DNA of 15,390 bases from Dolichospermum compactum NIES-806 (GTDB taxonomy: Bacteria > Cyanobacteriota > Cyanobacteriia > Cyanobacteriales > Nostocaceae): contig NZ_AP018316.1 of the NCBI RefSeq assembly GCF_002368115.1, positions 528,232 to 543,621 on the forward strand, in the 5' to 3' direction. The notes beneath the pieces are model-generated. The model had not been told where the DNA came from, did not search any database, and was given only the letters and a program-made list of their open reading frames with translations. The translations under genes were made by a program, and so were the position numbers. Below, one piece after another: positions 14,497 to 15,390 of this stretch (positions are counted from its first letter, which is position 1; each line of letters begins with the position of its first letter).

Positions 14497-14621
14497 CAGG
14501 ACTTACGCAACTGGCACATTGGTAGGGTGCGTCAAATATCAACAATCTGTTTATTTGCAGGATTTATGCAGTCTGACGCACCCTACAACAGATTTTTGGT
14601 GTGACACTTGCGTAAGTCCTA
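14497..14621 (+). mobile_element. 125-bp non-autonomous element (MITE-like), copy 2
   Basis: Same element as at 12566-12690 but in opposite orientation: begins CAGGACTTACGCAACTGGCA and ends GTGACACTTGCGTAAGTCCTA. Only three of the 123 inner positions differ between the copies, so both moved recently or are kept alike. It is flanked by AAATT duplications and sits 12 bp before the IS66 transposase start codon. Its own target duplication restores the original 12 bases before that ATG. Confidence 0.85.
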
Positions 14622-14626
14622 AAATT
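14622..14626. repeat. Target-site duplication AAATT, right of element copy 2
   Basis: Partner of 14492-14496. The transposase ATG follows 7 bp later. Confidence 0.78.
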
Positions 14627-14633
14627 AAGTGAC

Positions 14634-15390
14634 ATGGAACTAAATCGCGTCAATCACTTAGAACAGATACCTCCAGAAGATTGGGGTAAGACTCCAGCCA
14701 GCGTCAAGAAACTGGTGGAGGAAATGGCGCAGGAAATAGAACAACAGTCAAAGAAACTAACAGAAGTCCTGACAGTTCAAGAACAGCTATTAGAAAAAAT
14801 AAATAGGAGTTCCGTTAACTCATCATCACCACCATCAAGTGACCCACCGGGATTTGGAAAAAAGCCTGTAAAACAAAAAAGCAGCAAAAAAAGAGGGGGT
14901 CAAGCAGGTCATAAAGGAAATAGCCGAGACTTATACCCAATCGAAGAATGTAGGGAAGTCATAGAACATCATCCCGAAGAATGTGTAAATTGTGGAGCTA
15001 CCCTGACGGGAGTTGATACAAACCCCTATCGTCACCAGATAGTAGAAATTCCACCCATCAGTCCCATAGTGATAGAGCATCGTCTACATCAATTGACCTG
15101 TAAAGGATGTGGCACAAAGACCCGTGGGACATTACCAGAAGACGTGAATCCAAGTGGTTACGGAGTCAGAGTTGTAGCTCTAGTGGCACTGCTAAGTGGA
15201 GTCTATCGTCACAGTCACAGAATGGTACAAAGTGCGATGGCAGAAGTGTTTGGAATTTCAATATCGTTGGCAACAGTCAACAAACTCAGACTAGAAGCAA
15301 GTAACGCAGTGGCAAGTTGTGTAGATGAAGCCAAAGAATATATCCAAAATGCCCAAGTTGTTGGAGCAGATGAAACCAGCTTTAATCAAG
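14634..15390 (+). CDS. IS66-family transposase, N-terminal part (runs off window)
   Basis: The first 252 codons of a DDE transposase (TnpC type) are present and open to the window end. An N-terminal helical region (residues 1-60; 'VKKLVEEMAQEIEQQSKKL') is followed by a Ser/Pro/Lys-rich linker ('SSPPSSDPPGFGKKPVKQK'). Next is the IS66 zinc finger with paired cysteines 'CVNCGA' (about 116) and 'CKGCGTK' (about 156), then the start of the catalytic domain ('GVRVVALVALLSGVYRHSHR') with the first acidic residue in 'VVGADETSF' (about 244-252). The frame is intact, so the gene may be functional if the rest is whole. No tnpA/tnpB companions precede it, fitting the ISBst12-like single-gene type. The ATG has only a weak AAGTG site, and its original leader is split by the 125-bp element. 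Confidence 0.9.
   Translation, partial: MELNRVNHLEQIPPEDWGKTPASVKKLVEEMAQEIEQQSKKLTEVLTVQEQLLEKINRSSVNSSSPPSSDPPGFGKKPVKQKSSKKRGGQAGHKGNSRDLYPIEECREVIEHHPEECVNCGATLTGVDTNPYRHQIVEIPPISPIVIEHRLHQLTCKGCGTKTRGTLPEDVNPSGYGVRVVALVALLSGVYRHSHRMVQSAMAEVFGISISLATVNKLRLEASNAVASCVDEAKEYIQNAQVVGADETSFNQ

Larger units (their letters stand above)
14435..15390 (+). mobile_element. IS66-family insertion sequence, left part (inferred boundary)
   Basis: IS66 elements typically begin with GTAA. GTAACCGTTCAGGGGGG at 14435 is the best candidate left end, 199 bp before the transposase ATG, and CTTTTATG just outside would be the 8-bp target duplication. The right end lies beyond the window, so the boundary is an inference. 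The 125-bp element (14497-14621) has inserted inside this leader. Confidence 0.45.

Noticed and set aside
12566..14621. Composite transposon carrying the M23 peptidase gene
   Set aside because: Each element has its own different 5-bp duplication directly at both ends, which indicates two independent insertions rather than one composite move.
14432..14632. A 66-codon plus-strand ORF before the IS66 transposase
   Set aside because: Most of it is translation through the 125-bp element, which has no coding signal; copy 1 is not preceded by the same start.

Overview
The window looks like chromosomal DNA of a filamentous, heterocystous-type (Nostocales) cyanobacterium. Evidence: a clear allophycocyanin-B alpha gene (apcD), a phycobilisome component; a cyanobacterial-style kinase with SH3b domain; low GC; six HIP1 octamers (GCGATCGC at 2048, 4390, 5497, 8210, 8834 and 13623); and many short tandem heptamers (TCAAAAG, ATTAGTC, TCCCTGT) and small palindromes of the kind that litter Nostoc/Anabaena genomes. 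The genus cannot be fixed from the sequence alone.

Layout. 15-1853 (-): membrane-anchored Ser/Thr kinase. 2123-2617 (+): conserved-looking protein of unknown function. 2853-4436 (+): calcineurin-like metallophosphoesterase with a charged helical insertion, preceded by a repeat-rich gap. 4536-5927 (-): asnS. 5998-6342 (-): small coiled-coil gene split by an in-frame TAG from a hydrophobic tail. 6409-6687 (+): small unknown protein. 6723-7172 (-): RsbW-like GHKL anti-sigma kinase. 7583-8965 (-): RlmD-type 23S rRNA m5U methyltransferase. 9032-9180 (-): 3' end of a decayed IS200/IS605-type tnpB with its terminal hairpin. 9588-10073 (+): apcD. 10713-12490 (+): two-gene ABC-2 exporter operon. 12502-13036 (-): degraded small ORFs, one cut by a mobile element. 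13247-14164 (+): secreted M23 metallopeptidase. 14435-15390 (+): start of an IS66-family element, running off the window.

The genes are mostly independent housekeeping or accessory units rather than one pathway: translation (asnS, rlmD), light harvesting (apcD), envelope (M23 peptidase, ABC-2 exporter) and signalling (kinase, anti-sigma kinase). The only convincing operon is the ABC pair, whose genes overlap by two bases.

The most informative structure is in the right third. A 125-bp non-coding element (CAGGACTTACGCA-type ends) occurs twice in opposite orientation, at 12566-12690 and 14497-14621. The inner 123 bp match at 120 positions, and each copy is flanked by its own perfect 5-bp duplication (TTACA; AAATT). 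One copy interrupts a small ORF whose frame is restored by precise excision; the other sits 12 bp before the IS66 transposase start. A second notable point is the TAG that separates a coiled-coil ORF from 33 further sense codons at 5998-6342. I did not find a CRISPR array, tRNA, rRNA or an evident new defence system.
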